Assembly: GCA_046297495.1 (NCBI GenBank)
Contig: JBKBIP010000028.1
Coordinates: 16,442 to 80,441 of the forward strand
Reading direction: 5' to 3'
Length of the DNA stretch: 64,000 nt
Source: JBKBIP01 sp046297495
Lineage (GTDB): Bacteria; Planctomycetota; Planctomycetia; Gemmatales; Gemmataceae
Shown in pieces: positions 45,514-53,311 of the stretch; positions within the stretch are counted from its first letter, which is position 1; every line of letters begins with the position of its first letter. The position numbers and the translations under genes are program-made. The notes beneath the pieces were generated by a model, which was given only the letters and a program-made list of their open reading frames with translations, was not told where the DNA came from and ran no database searches.

Positions 45514-45578
45514 CCGCGGAGGACGTCGGCCCCCCGGCGCCGGATGGCACCGGCAAGCTGACGCTCCCCGCTCGCCGG
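45514..45578. repeat. Family B GC-rich repeat immediately after mtdB
   Basis: CCGCGGAGGACGTCGGCCCC with AAGCTGACGCTCCCCGCTCG forms an imperfect inverted repeat starting directly after the mtdB TAA. It shares GCTGACGC and CCCGCTCGCC with the other copies. Confidence 0.6.
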
Positions 45579-45592
45579 AACAAGTAATTCCC

Positions 45593-46624
45593 ATGCCTCG
45601 CGTTGCTGGCACGGACCCTGGAACAAGCAGCCTCGACATCGTCATCTTGCAAGATGGCGCGGTGGCGGAGCAGTGCCGATTCACGCCGGAGCAATTGCAG
45701 GCGGATGTTCAGCAAGTGGTGCGTTGGCTGGCGAATCGCGGCCCGTTCGATTGTATTGCCGGGCCGTCGGGCTATGGGCTGCCGCTGGTGCCTGCTCAGG
45801 ATGTGACCGAGCGTGACTTGGCCCTGATGCGTCTGGTCCGGTCCGATGAGCGTGGGCAACGCCAGGGGGTGCTCGGCTTTTCCGCGCTGACGCGAGCGCT
45901 GCGTGATTCGGGATTGCCGGTGATGTTTTTGCCCGGTGTCATTCATCTGCCGACGGTGCCGCGTTATCGCAAGTTCAATCGCATCGACCTGGGAACGGCG
46001 GATAAATTGTGCGTGGCGGCCTTGGCCCTGGAACGATACACATCCCGGCCGCGCTATGAATTGATCGACGGTGATTTATGCGTCGTTGAATTGGGCTTGG
46101 CATTCACTGCCTGCGTCGCTCTGCGCGGCGGTTGCATCGTCGATGGCGTCGGCGGCACTGGCGGTCCGGTGGGATGGCGGAGCGGCGGCGCCTGGGATGG
46201 CGAATTGGCCTATCTCCTCTCTCCCCTCTCGAAAAATGACTTGTTTCACGGCGGCGTCTCCTCGATGGCGGTTCATGCCGAGTCCCGCATGTGGTTGCGC
46301 GAGTCGTTGCTCAAAACCGTGGCCGGGCTGAAAGCGGTCGTCGATTTTCAGGACATCGTTTTGTCTGGCCGGCTGCTGGAGATAGAGCCGCAATTGACAC
46401 AAGAAATTGTCATCGACTTGCAACACTTCGCTCCGGTCGCGCCGTTGGCATCGTTGTCGGGGGCCTGGATCAAACACGCCGCGCAAGGGGCGGCCATAAT
46501 CGCCGACGGTTTGGCAGGGGGCAGGCACGCGCCTCTGGTCGAGCATCTTCAACTCCGCGGCGCGGCGGGCACGGTGCTCGATTGGATACAACATCCCCGC
46601 GCGCCGGACGCCTTGTTTGATTGA
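45593..46624 (+). CDS. DUF1464-like protein
   Basis: A 343-residue protein whose N-terminus VAGTDPGTSSLDIVI resembles the phosphate-1 motif of the ASKHA (actin/sugar-kinase) fold; a second motif VCVVELGLAFTACVAL and GGCIVDGVGGTGGPVGW fits the phosphate-2/adenosine region. It resembles DUF1464, a family otherwise common in archaea, with no proved role. The third gene after fae and mtdB, it starts 79 bp after mtdB in the same direction. I infer a link to H4MPT-dependent C1 metabolism or cofactor synthesis from position only. Alternatives are a sugar kinase-like or BadF-type ATPase. Confidence 0.7.
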   Translation: MPRVAGTDPGTSSLDIVILQDGAVAEQCRFTPEQLQADVQQVVRWLANRGPFDCIAGPSGYGLPLVPAQDVTERDLALMRLVRSDERGQRQGVLGFSALTRALRDSGLPVMFLPGVIHLPTVPRYRKFNRIDLGTADKLCVAALALERYTSRPRYELIDGDLCVVELGLAFTACVALRGGCIVDGVGGTGGPVGWRSGGAWDGELAYLLSPLSKNDLFHGGVSSMAVHAESRMWLRESLLKTVAGLKAVVDFQDIVLSGRLLEIEPQLTQEIVIDLQHFAPVAPLASLSGAWIKHAAQGAAIIADGLAGGRHAPLVEHLQLRGAAGTVLDWIQHPRAPDALFD

Positions 46625-46633
46625 CAGGCAAGC

Positions 46634-46680
46634 GCGATTCATCGACTCGCGCTCGCGAACCGGCGCCAATCGATGAAGCC
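46634..46680. repeat. Family A palindromic repeat
   Basis: GATTCATCGACTCGCGC (left) and CGCGAACC with CAATCGATGAAGCC (right) make an imperfect inverted repeat. It starts 10 bp after the DUF1464 stop. Confidence 0.65.
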
Positions 46681-46817
46681 ACCCTGTTGTCTGTTCGAGA
46701 ATCCCCCTGTTGTCCATGCAGACGGAACGGCTTGTAAGGAACGCCTTGCGCCCTCTATGATGACGCTAGCAATTGAATCATGGATTTGATTTCTTATCGA
46801 TCTCATGGGAGGAAAAT

Positions 46818-47840
46818 ATGGACCCGAAAACCCCATCAACCAACGGTGACTACTCCCCGCAGCAATTAATGCAAATGGGTATGTCGTATGACGTGCCGCG
46901 CGTGCTGGCGGCGGGGGTGCAATTGCGCGTCTTTTCGCATATCGCCTCGGGCAAGCACCGCTTGGCGGATATTGCCCAAGCCGCCGAAGCGTCCGAGCGC
47001 GGCACGCGCATGTTGCTCGACGCCTTGACCGCGCTGCGACTGTTGACGAAGAAGGACGGACAATACCATCTCACTCCATCTTCCGAGCGCTATCTGGTGC
47101 GGGACAGTCCCGAGTACATGGGGGCGATGTGGGAAGACGATACGCATTGGCAATCTTGGGGCAATCTGGTCCCAATCATCCGTTCGGGAGAAGGGGCGCG
47201 GCATGTCGAGGACAAAGAGGAAGCGGAAACATTCTTTCCCACGTTGATTCGCACCCTGCACGTGCTCAACCGCGAGCCGGCGCAACAGGTAGCCACGATT
47301 CTCGGTGCCGGTGGCAAGCGCTGCGGGTTCAAGGTCGTGGACGTGGCCTGTGGTTCGGGCGTTTGGGGCATCGCTTTCGCCGAAGCCGATCCGCAAGCCG
47401 TTGTCACCATGCAGGATTTTTCCGGCGTGCTGGAGCATACGCGCGACTATGTCCAACGTCATGGCGTGGACCAGCGTTGCAACTACCTGCCCGGTGATTT
47501 GAAACAGGTCGATTTTGGCGAGCATCGTTTCGATGTGGCCCTTCTGGGAAACATCGTGCATTCGGAGGGGGAAAAATCGATGCGCGATCTGTTCCGCCGG
47601 CTGCATCGCGCCTTGCAGCCCAACGGCCGGATCGTCGTGATTGATATGATCCCCAATGACGAGCGCGACGGGCCACCGTACCCAGTGTTGTTCGCCCTCG
47701 TCATGCTACTACACACCAGCGCGGGGGACACCTACACGCTGGCCGAATACCGACAATGGCTCAACGAGGCCGGTTTCGAGCGCGTGGAAACCGCTGACAT
47801 CGGCTCACATTCGCCGATTATCCTTGGCACCAAGAACTAA
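46818..47840 (+). CDS. SAM-dependent methyltransferase, dimerising O-methyltransferase family
   Basis: A 340-residue enzyme starting at ATG 46818 behind GGGAGG. The first 95 residues are the winged-helix dimerisation domain (PRVLAAGVQLRVFSHIASGKHRLADIA). The Rossmann domain has the SAM motif VVDVACGSGVWGIAFAE, the acidic loop QDFSGVL, and HRALQPNGRIVVIDMIPND. Such enzymes methylate small aromatic hydroxyl, amine or carbon positions. It is 20 bp upstream of kynA, in the same direction, so a kynurenine-derived aromatic is the best candidate substrate. Caution: dimerising methyltransferases have very varied substrates. Confidence 0.85.
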   Translation: MDPKTPSTNGDYSPQQLMQMGMSYDVPRVLAAGVQLRVFSHIASGKHRLADIAQAAEASERGTRMLLDALTALRLLTKKDGQYHLTPSSERYLVRDSPEYMGAMWEDDTHWQSWGNLVPIIRSGEGARHVEDKEEAETFFPTLIRTLHVLNREPAQQVATILGAGGKRCGFKVVDVACGSGVWGIAFAEADPQAVVTMQDFSGVLEHTRDYVQRHGVDQRCNYLPGDLKQVDFGEHRFDVALLGNIVHSEGEKSMRDLFRRLHRALQPNGRIVVIDMIPNDERDGPPYPVLFALVMLLHTSAGDTYTLAEYRQWLNEAGFERVETADIGSHSPIILGTKN

Positions 47841-47860
47841 ACATCTACCATGACTGTATC

Positions 47861-48643
47861 ATGGACCTCACATACAGCACCTATTTACATCTGGATGAAT
47901 TGCTCGACCTGCAACGGCCACGTTCGCAACCACCGGAGCATGATGAAATGTTATTTATCATCATTCATCAGGTGCATGAGCTGTGGTTCAAGCAAATGTT
48001 GCACGAGTTGGCGAAAGTGCGGCGTGATTTTCGAGACAATGCGCTGTATGATGCCATCGCCACTTTCAAGCGCTTGCGCATGATCCTGAAAACCGTGGTG
48101 GGGCAGGTGGATATTCTGGAGACTCTCACCCCTTTGTCGTTCAGCATTTTTCGAGACCGGCTGGAGAACGCTTCCGGTTTTCAATCGGTGCAGTTCCGCG
48201 AGCTGGAATTCATGCTGGGGTACAAACGTCCTGAATTGTTGCGGTTCCACCAACAGCGCGCGGGGGAAGTCGAACACCTCCAGCAGCGCTTGCGGCAACC
48301 TTCGGTGGTGGATGCCTTTTACGATCTCCTGGAACAGCATGGCGTCATCATCCCACAGGCGCTGCGCCAGCGCGACATGACATTGCCAGCGATTCCCGAT
48401 GAAACCGTTCAAGAAGGGGTGTTACACTTGTATAAAACACATCCCGATATGCGAATCCTGTTTGAATACATGACCGATTTTGATGAGGGGTTTCAGGAGT
48501 GGCGCTATCGGCATGTGAAACTGGTGGAACGGACCATCGGCAACAAAGTCGGCACCGGCGGTTCGCTGGGCGTGGAGTTTTTGAAACAAGCATTGTTTCG
48601 ACCCATCTTCGCGGATTTATGGGCCATTCGGCATAAGCTATGA
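47861..48643 (+). CDS. kynA: Tryptophan 2,3-dioxygenase
   Basis: Heme enzyme that opens the indole ring of L-tryptophan to N-formylkynurenine. The 260-residue protein has the Trp dioxygenase N-terminus (LTYSTYLHLDELLDLQ), the HDEMLFIIIHQVHELWFKQMLHEL substrate-binding helix, FRELEFMLGYKR and the C-terminal heme-region helix VERTIGNKVGTGGSLGVEFLK. The stop overlaps the kynB start by 4 bp (ATGA), an arrangement that implies coupled translation. Third enzymes of the pathway (kynU, kmo) are not within the window. Confidence 0.96.
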   Translation: MDLTYSTYLHLDELLDLQRPRSQPPEHDEMLFIIIHQVHELWFKQMLHELAKVRRDFRDNALYDAIATFKRLRMILKTVVGQVDILETLTPLSFSIFRDRLENASGFQSVQFRELEFMLGYKRPELLRFHQQRAGEVEHLQQRLRQPSVVDAFYDLLEQHGVIIPQALRQRDMTLPAIPDETVQEGVLHLYKTHPDMRILFEYMTDFDEGFQEWRYRHVKLVERTIGNKVGTGGSLGVEFLKQALFRPIFADLWAIRHKL

Positions 48644-49275
48644 TTTACGATCTTTCCCCCGCCATCAGTGAACAGTTAGCTGTCTGGCCCGGTGACACGC
48701 CGCCGCGCCGCGAGGTGCAATGCGACCTGCGCCATGGCGACAGCATGACATTGTCCGCGCTGCACACCACCGCGCATGTGGGAGCGCATGCGGATGCTCC
48801 GAGCCACTATGGTGCCGAGGCTCCCAGCATCGACCAGCGCGACTTAACCATTTACTTAGGACCCTGTCAGGTCATGCGCTTGCAAGTGTCCCGCGCGGCG
48901 CGTATCACGCCGGAGCAGTTGTCGGCTGCCATTCAGGCGCCGCGCGTGCTGCTGGCGACTGGCACCTATCCTGATCCTCAGTCGTTCAACGAAGATTTCG
49001 CCGCCTTGTCACCTGAGTTGATTGATTTCCTGCACGAGAACGGCGTGATTTTGGTAGGGGTCGATACGCCGAGCGTGGACTTGTTTGCTTCCAAGGACCT
49101 GCCCGTTCATCGCGCTTTTCTCAAGAACAACATGGCCATTCTGGAAGGGCTGGTGTTGAACGACGTGCCGGCGGGGTTGTATGAGCTGATCGCCTTGCCG
49201 CTCAAATTGGTGGGCTTCGACGCCAGCCCGGTACGGGCCATCTTACGGTCGTTCGAGCCAGCCATACGTCCGTAA
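48640..49275 (+). CDS. kynB: Kynurenine formamidase (arylformamidase)
   Basis: Hydrolyses N-formylkynurenine to kynurenine and formate. The 211-residue cyclase-fold protein has the zinc-binding HVGAHADAPSHY motif (His46, His50, Asp52, His56), which with the LSPAISEQLAVWPGDTP N-terminus is the KynB form. A second DVDTPSVDLFASKDL segment (VGVDTPSVD) is also typical. It overlaps kynA by 4 bp, so kynA-kynB is an operon. The formate released links loosely to the C1 genes upstream (inference). It converges with the PPC-domain gene, one base separating the two stop codons. Confidence 0.94.
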   Translation: MIYDLSPAISEQLAVWPGDTPPRREVQCDLRHGDSMTLSALHTTAHVGAHADAPSHYGAEAPSIDQRDLTIYLGPCQVMRLQVSRAARITPEQLSAAIQAPRVLLATGTYPDPQSFNEDFAALSPELIDFLHENGVILVGVDTPSVDLFASKDLPVHRAFLKNNMAILEGLVLNDVPAGLYELIALPLKLVGFDASPVRAILRSFEPAIRP

Positions 49276-49276
49276 T

Positions 49277-51631
49277 CTAATTCTCAACGCCATGCAAAGC
49301 CACGTCGGCTTCATCCATTGCCGGCGCTTTGTCATTTTGTAGCCGTGCGCGAATCCGTAACGGCATGTTGAAGGGGCCAGAGACATTCTTCGTGAAATGG
49401 ATGAGCAGAGTGCCACGCTCTTGGTCGGCGGGAAGGGTGATGGTTTCGGCCTGAATGCCAGTCATGTGGCTAGGAATGATCACTTCCAGGCGCACGGGGC
49501 CAGGTTGCGCCTTGCTGCGGATCACACGCACCGGCAGCTCGACGCTCTGGCCAGGAAGGATCGCCAGCGAGCCGCGCTCAATTTGGACATCAATCGGACA
49601 AGGTCCCACCACGGCGATGATTTGATCATTTTGCGCCTTGGAGCTGTAACTGACGATATGTTCGGCGCCGTCGTGGTCCTTGATCACTGCCACTCCCATG
49701 ACGCACGATCGGCTGGTCCGCCCGGTTTCCATCCACGGCGGGAATTGCACGGTGTAATCGAATTCATTGACGCCAGCGGGAACCATGATAGTCGGCCCAG
49801 TGACACCTTGCAAATGGCGGGCTTGGCTGTCGGCCAGGCTCACTTCGATGGGACCATCGTAGCCGATTCGCTCGATGCGGTAGCGGCGGGTCAACTGCGT
49901 GCCGCGCGGCGCCCAGCGCATGTCATAGTCGCCAACGATTTTGAAAGGGGTCGGCGGGGCCACGGCCAGATACAGGCGATCCAATGGCATTCCTCCCCAG
50001 CGACTGTCATCCCAGATGGCGGTTCGTGTAATCTCCTTTTCTCCTACCTTGGCCGAGCCGCGCACCCGCACTTGGTTCACGCCCAGGGGCGATTTTTCCT
50101 CGGCTTGCAACGTGACATCCACAAATGCCTGCTTGGGATTGATCTTAGGATTCGTCACTGTCACGCCGGGCGGCAGACCGTCGAAACGCAGCTCGATGGC
50201 TTCATGGAACCCGCCCTGCCGTTCCACGCTGACGCGCAACTTTGCCGGGCTGCCGCGCGTTACGGTCAGGGCCTCACTGGGCAGACGCAGGCTGAAACCC
50301 GGCTCAGCCGGCGTGACCCGAACGCGATAAGCAAACTCCGGCCCGCCCCGCGAGCGGAAGCGGTCGCTGACGCGCAAGACATAGCGGCCATCAGCCGGCG
50401 CGCGGAAGAACAGCACCGGATCGGCGCTGATGGGGCTGCCGCTGTCAGCGCGGGCCAACTCCTTGCCAGTCGCGTCCAATATGGTCAATATTCCCAACAG
50501 AGGCGAGCCAAGCTGTTGAGCGCGCAGTTCGCATTGAATGTATTCGTCTTTAGCCAATTCCAGCGCCCAGCCATCGACATCCCCTTGTTTGGCGATCCGG
50601 CCATTGACAACGCAGGGACATTGAATGGCTAAAGCCTGAGATAGTTCGTCATTCGGTTCCGTTTCTCGATACTCTGGCACATCATCGACATCGAGTAAGA
50701 AAGGATTGGTCCACTGATTACCAATTTTCACGCGCTGCCAGCAGGATAACGGAGCATCAGCGGGCAACGGGACGGCAACCGATCCCTTGGGCAGTGACTG
50801 TCCCGACAGTTCCAGGTTTATCGTCTCCCCACGCCGGCCGCCGAGCGGATAGACCCGGTCCACGAATGGATCAGCGGTCACGGTCAAACGATAGACATAG
50901 GCCTGCCCGCCTTGGAAGTTGATGTCGTGGATGCGTACCTGATATGTACCGCTGGCTGGGGCCGTGAACCGTAGAAAGGAATCCGCTCCCCAGGGACCGT
51001 CGTCGTTCTCGGCGATGACCCGGCCTTGAGGATCGACAATTTCCAACCGCGAATCGAGCGGCAACCCCAGTCGAGCCGACACGACCTCACAGGTGATGCT
51101 CTGGCCAGCCCCGGCGGCGAAGGTCCAAATATCGACATCCTCACGCGGGAAGATGCGGCCATTGATCGTCACCGGCAAGGTGACGGGAACCGGCACCGGA
51201 TCGCCGGCTATCTCCTGTTCAACGATTTCCGGCAAGTCGCCGATGACGAAACGCTGGGCCGGCGTGATGCCCTGCGACGTGGCCAGTCGCCAATGACGCA
51301 CTCCCAGCGGTGCGTCGGCGGCAATCGTCACTGTGCCAGCCATGTCCTTGGGATAATCCTCGGCCCGCTGCGAATCGGGGAGGGGAAGCACCGGCCCCTC
51401 GAACCAGACGGTTTCCGTGCGCTCTAGCTTGTCGCTGACTTGCACCCCTGGCCCAGTCATCTGAAAGTCACATTGACGATGCAGATTCAAACCGCCGACC
51501 TTGACTGCCACCTGTCGCCCGCGCTGGCCCCCCGCCGGGAAGATGTACGACGCCACCGGCGCATCCGCCCAAGCGACGGCTGCCGAGAGGAGCACAACCG
51601 GAACCAGAACCGCGAAACGATGGCCTGTCAT
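49277..51631 (-). CDS. Secreted protein with PPC (pre-peptidase C-terminal) domains
   Basis: A 784-residue protein with a signal peptide (RFAVLVPVVLLSAAVAWA). An N-terminal Ig-like/IPT-type region (PAGGQRGRQVAVKVGG) is followed by two or more PPC domains (DVDIWTFAAGAGQSITCEV, then APASGTYQVRIHD; again DVDGWALELAKDEYIQCEL, then RAPADGRYVLRVSD). The C-terminal third is further beta-sandwich sequence with VSVERQGGFHEAIELRFDGLPPGV. No protease or other catalytic domain is seen. Such proteins are common in planctomycetes next to DUF1501 and DUF1549 genes, as here, and probably act at the cell surface; function unknown. Confidence 0.85.
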   Translation of the reverse strand: MTGHRFAVLVPVVLLSAAVAWADAPVASYIFPAGGQRGRQVAVKVGGLNLHRQCDFQMTGPGVQVSDKLERTETVWFEGPVLPLPDSQRAEDYPKDMAGTVTIAADAPLGVRHWRLATSQGITPAQRFVIGDLPEIVEQEIAGDPVPVPVTLPVTINGRIFPREDVDIWTFAAGAGQSITCEVVSARLGLPLDSRLEIVDPQGRVIAENDDGPWGADSFLRFTAPASGTYQVRIHDINFQGGQAYVYRLTVTADPFVDRVYPLGGRRGETINLELSGQSLPKGSVAVPLPADAPLSCWQRVKIGNQWTNPFLLDVDDVPEYRETEPNDELSQALAIQCPCVVNGRIAKQGDVDGWALELAKDEYIQCELRAQQLGSPLLGILTILDATGKELARADSGSPISADPVLFFRAPADGRYVLRVSDRFRSRGGPEFAYRVRVTPAEPGFSLRLPSEALTVTRGSPAKLRVSVERQGGFHEAIELRFDGLPPGVTVTNPKINPKQAFVDVTLQAEEKSPLGVNQVRVRGSAKVGEKEITRTAIWDDSRWGGMPLDRLYLAVAPPTPFKIVGDYDMRWAPRGTQLTRRYRIERIGYDGPIEVSLADSQARHLQGVTGPTIMVPAGVNEFDYTVQFPPWMETGRTSRSCVMGVAVIKDHDGAEHIVSYSSKAQNDQIIAVVGPCPIDVQIERGSLAILPGQSVELPVRVIRSKAQPGPVRLEVIIPSHMTGIQAETITLPADQERGTLLIHFTKNVSGPFNMPLRIRARLQNDKAPAMDEADVALHGVEN

Positions 51632-51690
51632 GGCATGATCCTCAATCAGACGGGAAGAAGCGAGCGGCGAACGTAAGCCCTCTGGTTACA

Positions 51691-51707
51691 GCGCGAAACG
51701 ATAAATC
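51691..51707. repeat. Family A-like half motif
   Basis: GCGCGAAACGATAAATC, two mismatches from the core. It lies 47 bp 3' of the DUF1501 stop codon (minus strand). Confidence 0.45.
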
Positions 51708-51753
51708 AAAGAAAGATTCACTTTGACATATCAGAACCAAACTACTGCCTAGC

Positions 51754-53091
51754 TTACAGCAAATCCTGAATCACCCGGCCGTCGTTGGCGATTTTGATCG
51801 GGCGACCTTCGGGGGTGTGGAATTCCTCGTTCGGATCAATCCCCATCAGGTGGAACAGCGTCGCGGACAGGTCTTCCGGTCCGTAGGGGTTGGTGGCGGG
51901 ACGTTCAGCTCGCTCATTCGACTTGCCGATGGCGCGGCCCCCTTGGATGCCGCCGCCCCCTACCGCCACCGTGAAGGCTGGTCCCCAGTGATCGCGGCCG
52001 GCATTCTTGTTGATGCGCGGCGTTCGGCCAAATTCGCCGGTGACAATGACCAGCGTGGAATCCAACAAGCCCCGGTCGGCCAAGTCACGGAACAATGTCG
52101 CTAGCCCGGCATCCAGCGCGGGGAGCAGGGAATCTTTCAAGGTGGCGAAGTTATTGTCATGCGTATCCCAATTGCTATGGTCGATGGTCACGCAACGGAC
52201 GCCGGCTTCCACCAAGCGGCGGGCCATCAAACAGGACTGCCCTAACGTATTGCGGCCATAGGCATCACGCAGCGTTTCCGGTTCGGCGTGGATGTCAAAC
52301 GCTTTCTTCGCTTCGGGGGACGACATCAGCTCAAAGGCTTTCTGCTGAAAGACGCGCACCGTCTCGGCGTGGCGATTCGCCTCCGCCTCGGCACTTTTTT
52401 GGAAGCGGTCGAGCTGAGACAACAAATCCTTACGGGCATCGAGACGATGGGCCGCGATGCTCGGCGGCGGCACCACGTCTGGCACCGAAAAGTTGGGCGC
52501 GTTCGGGTCGGCGTCGATGACAAACGGCGCGGCCGTCGAACCCAAATACGCCGAGCCGGCGCTGGGGTGCATCTTGGGCAAGCAGATGAACGGGGGGACG
52601 GAACCGCGTGGTCCCAATTTGCGGGCGATGACCGCGCCATGAGCTGGCCGCTGATTATTCGGCGACAGCCCCGCGTTGAAACCGGCCTGCGGGAAATAGC
52701 CGGTCAGCATGTAGTGATCGGCTTGGCCGTGATTCGAGTTGTGGTGGCGGAACGAGCGAATCAGCGAAAATTTATCCATCTGTTGGGCCAAACGCGGCAG
52801 ATGTTCGCAGATTTGAATTCCCGGTACACACGTTGCCAGCGGCTGAAATTCGCCACGAAACTCCGCCGGAGCATCCGGCTTGAGATCGAAGGTGTCAATC
52901 GTGCTCAAGCCGCCGTGGAGAAACAGGTAAATCAGCGCTACGTCGCGGGTTTGCTGGCCGCTGACTTTGGCTTGGGCCTGTCGTTCCAGTATCTCTGGCA
53001 AGGTGATTCCCAAGCCGAACAGGCTGGCCGTTCCCAGTCGCAGGAAATCACGGCGTGCGATACCGTCGCAAAAAAGTCGTTGATGTGTCAC
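51754..53091 (-). CDS. DUF1501 protein with Tat signal
   Basis: A 445-residue protein of the sulfatase-like DUF1501 family, starting at GTG 53091 (VTHQRLFCDGIARRDF) behind GGGGG about 6 bp upstream. The twin-arginine motif RRDFLRLG followed by a hydrophobic stretch indicates Tat export, so it folds with its cofactor in the cytoplasm. Family motifs visible are FLHGGLSTIDTFDLKPDAP, RSFRHHNSNHGQADHYMLTGY and TGEFGRTPRINKNAGRDHWG. It lies downstream of, and in the same direction as, a DUF1549/DUF1553 gene, the standard planctomycete pairing. Proposed roles are in cell-surface carbohydrate or cytochrome systems; none is proved. Confidence 0.92.
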   Translation of the reverse strand: MTHQRLFCDGIARRDFLRLGTASLFGLGITLPEILERQAQAKVSGQQTRDVALIYLFLHGGLSTIDTFDLKPDAPAEFRGEFQPLATCVPGIQICEHLPRLAQQMDKFSLIRSFRHHNSNHGQADHYMLTGYFPQAGFNAGLSPNNQRPAHGAVIARKLGPRGSVPPFICLPKMHPSAGSAYLGSTAAPFVIDADPNAPNFSVPDVVPPPSIAAHRLDARKDLLSQLDRFQKSAEAEANRHAETVRVFQQKAFELMSSPEAKKAFDIHAEPETLRDAYGRNTLGQSCLMARRLVEAGVRCVTIDHSNWDTHDNNFATLKDSLLPALDAGLATLFRDLADRGLLDSTLVIVTGEFGRTPRINKNAGRDHWGPAFTVAVGGGGIQGGRAIGKSNERAERPATNPYGPEDLSATLFHLMGIDPNEEFHTPEGRPIKIANDGRVIQDLL

Positions 53092-53184
53092 AATCAGCCC
53101 CCCTGGAATACGCGTGTTGGCAATTATTTGCCATTTGCTCCATAGTGAATCTTTAGCATGGCAATGATCATCAATAGTTACATT

Positions 53185-53228
53185 GATTGATCGTTTCGCG
53201 TTCAAAAGCGGGCGCGAACCGATGAATC
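53185..53228. repeat. Family A palindromic repeat
   Basis: GATTGATCGTTTCGCG (53185-53200) pairs imperfectly with CGCGAACCGATGAATC (53213-53228). It lies 84 bp 3' of the DUF1549/DUF1553 stop (minus strand). Confidence 0.65.
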
Positions 53229-53311
53229 TCCTCGTCGTTATCGGTCGCCAATAAAACTCGTGGCGTCCTGTTGAATCGCATACCGGGCTGCTTGATCGAC
53301 AACACCCCTGA

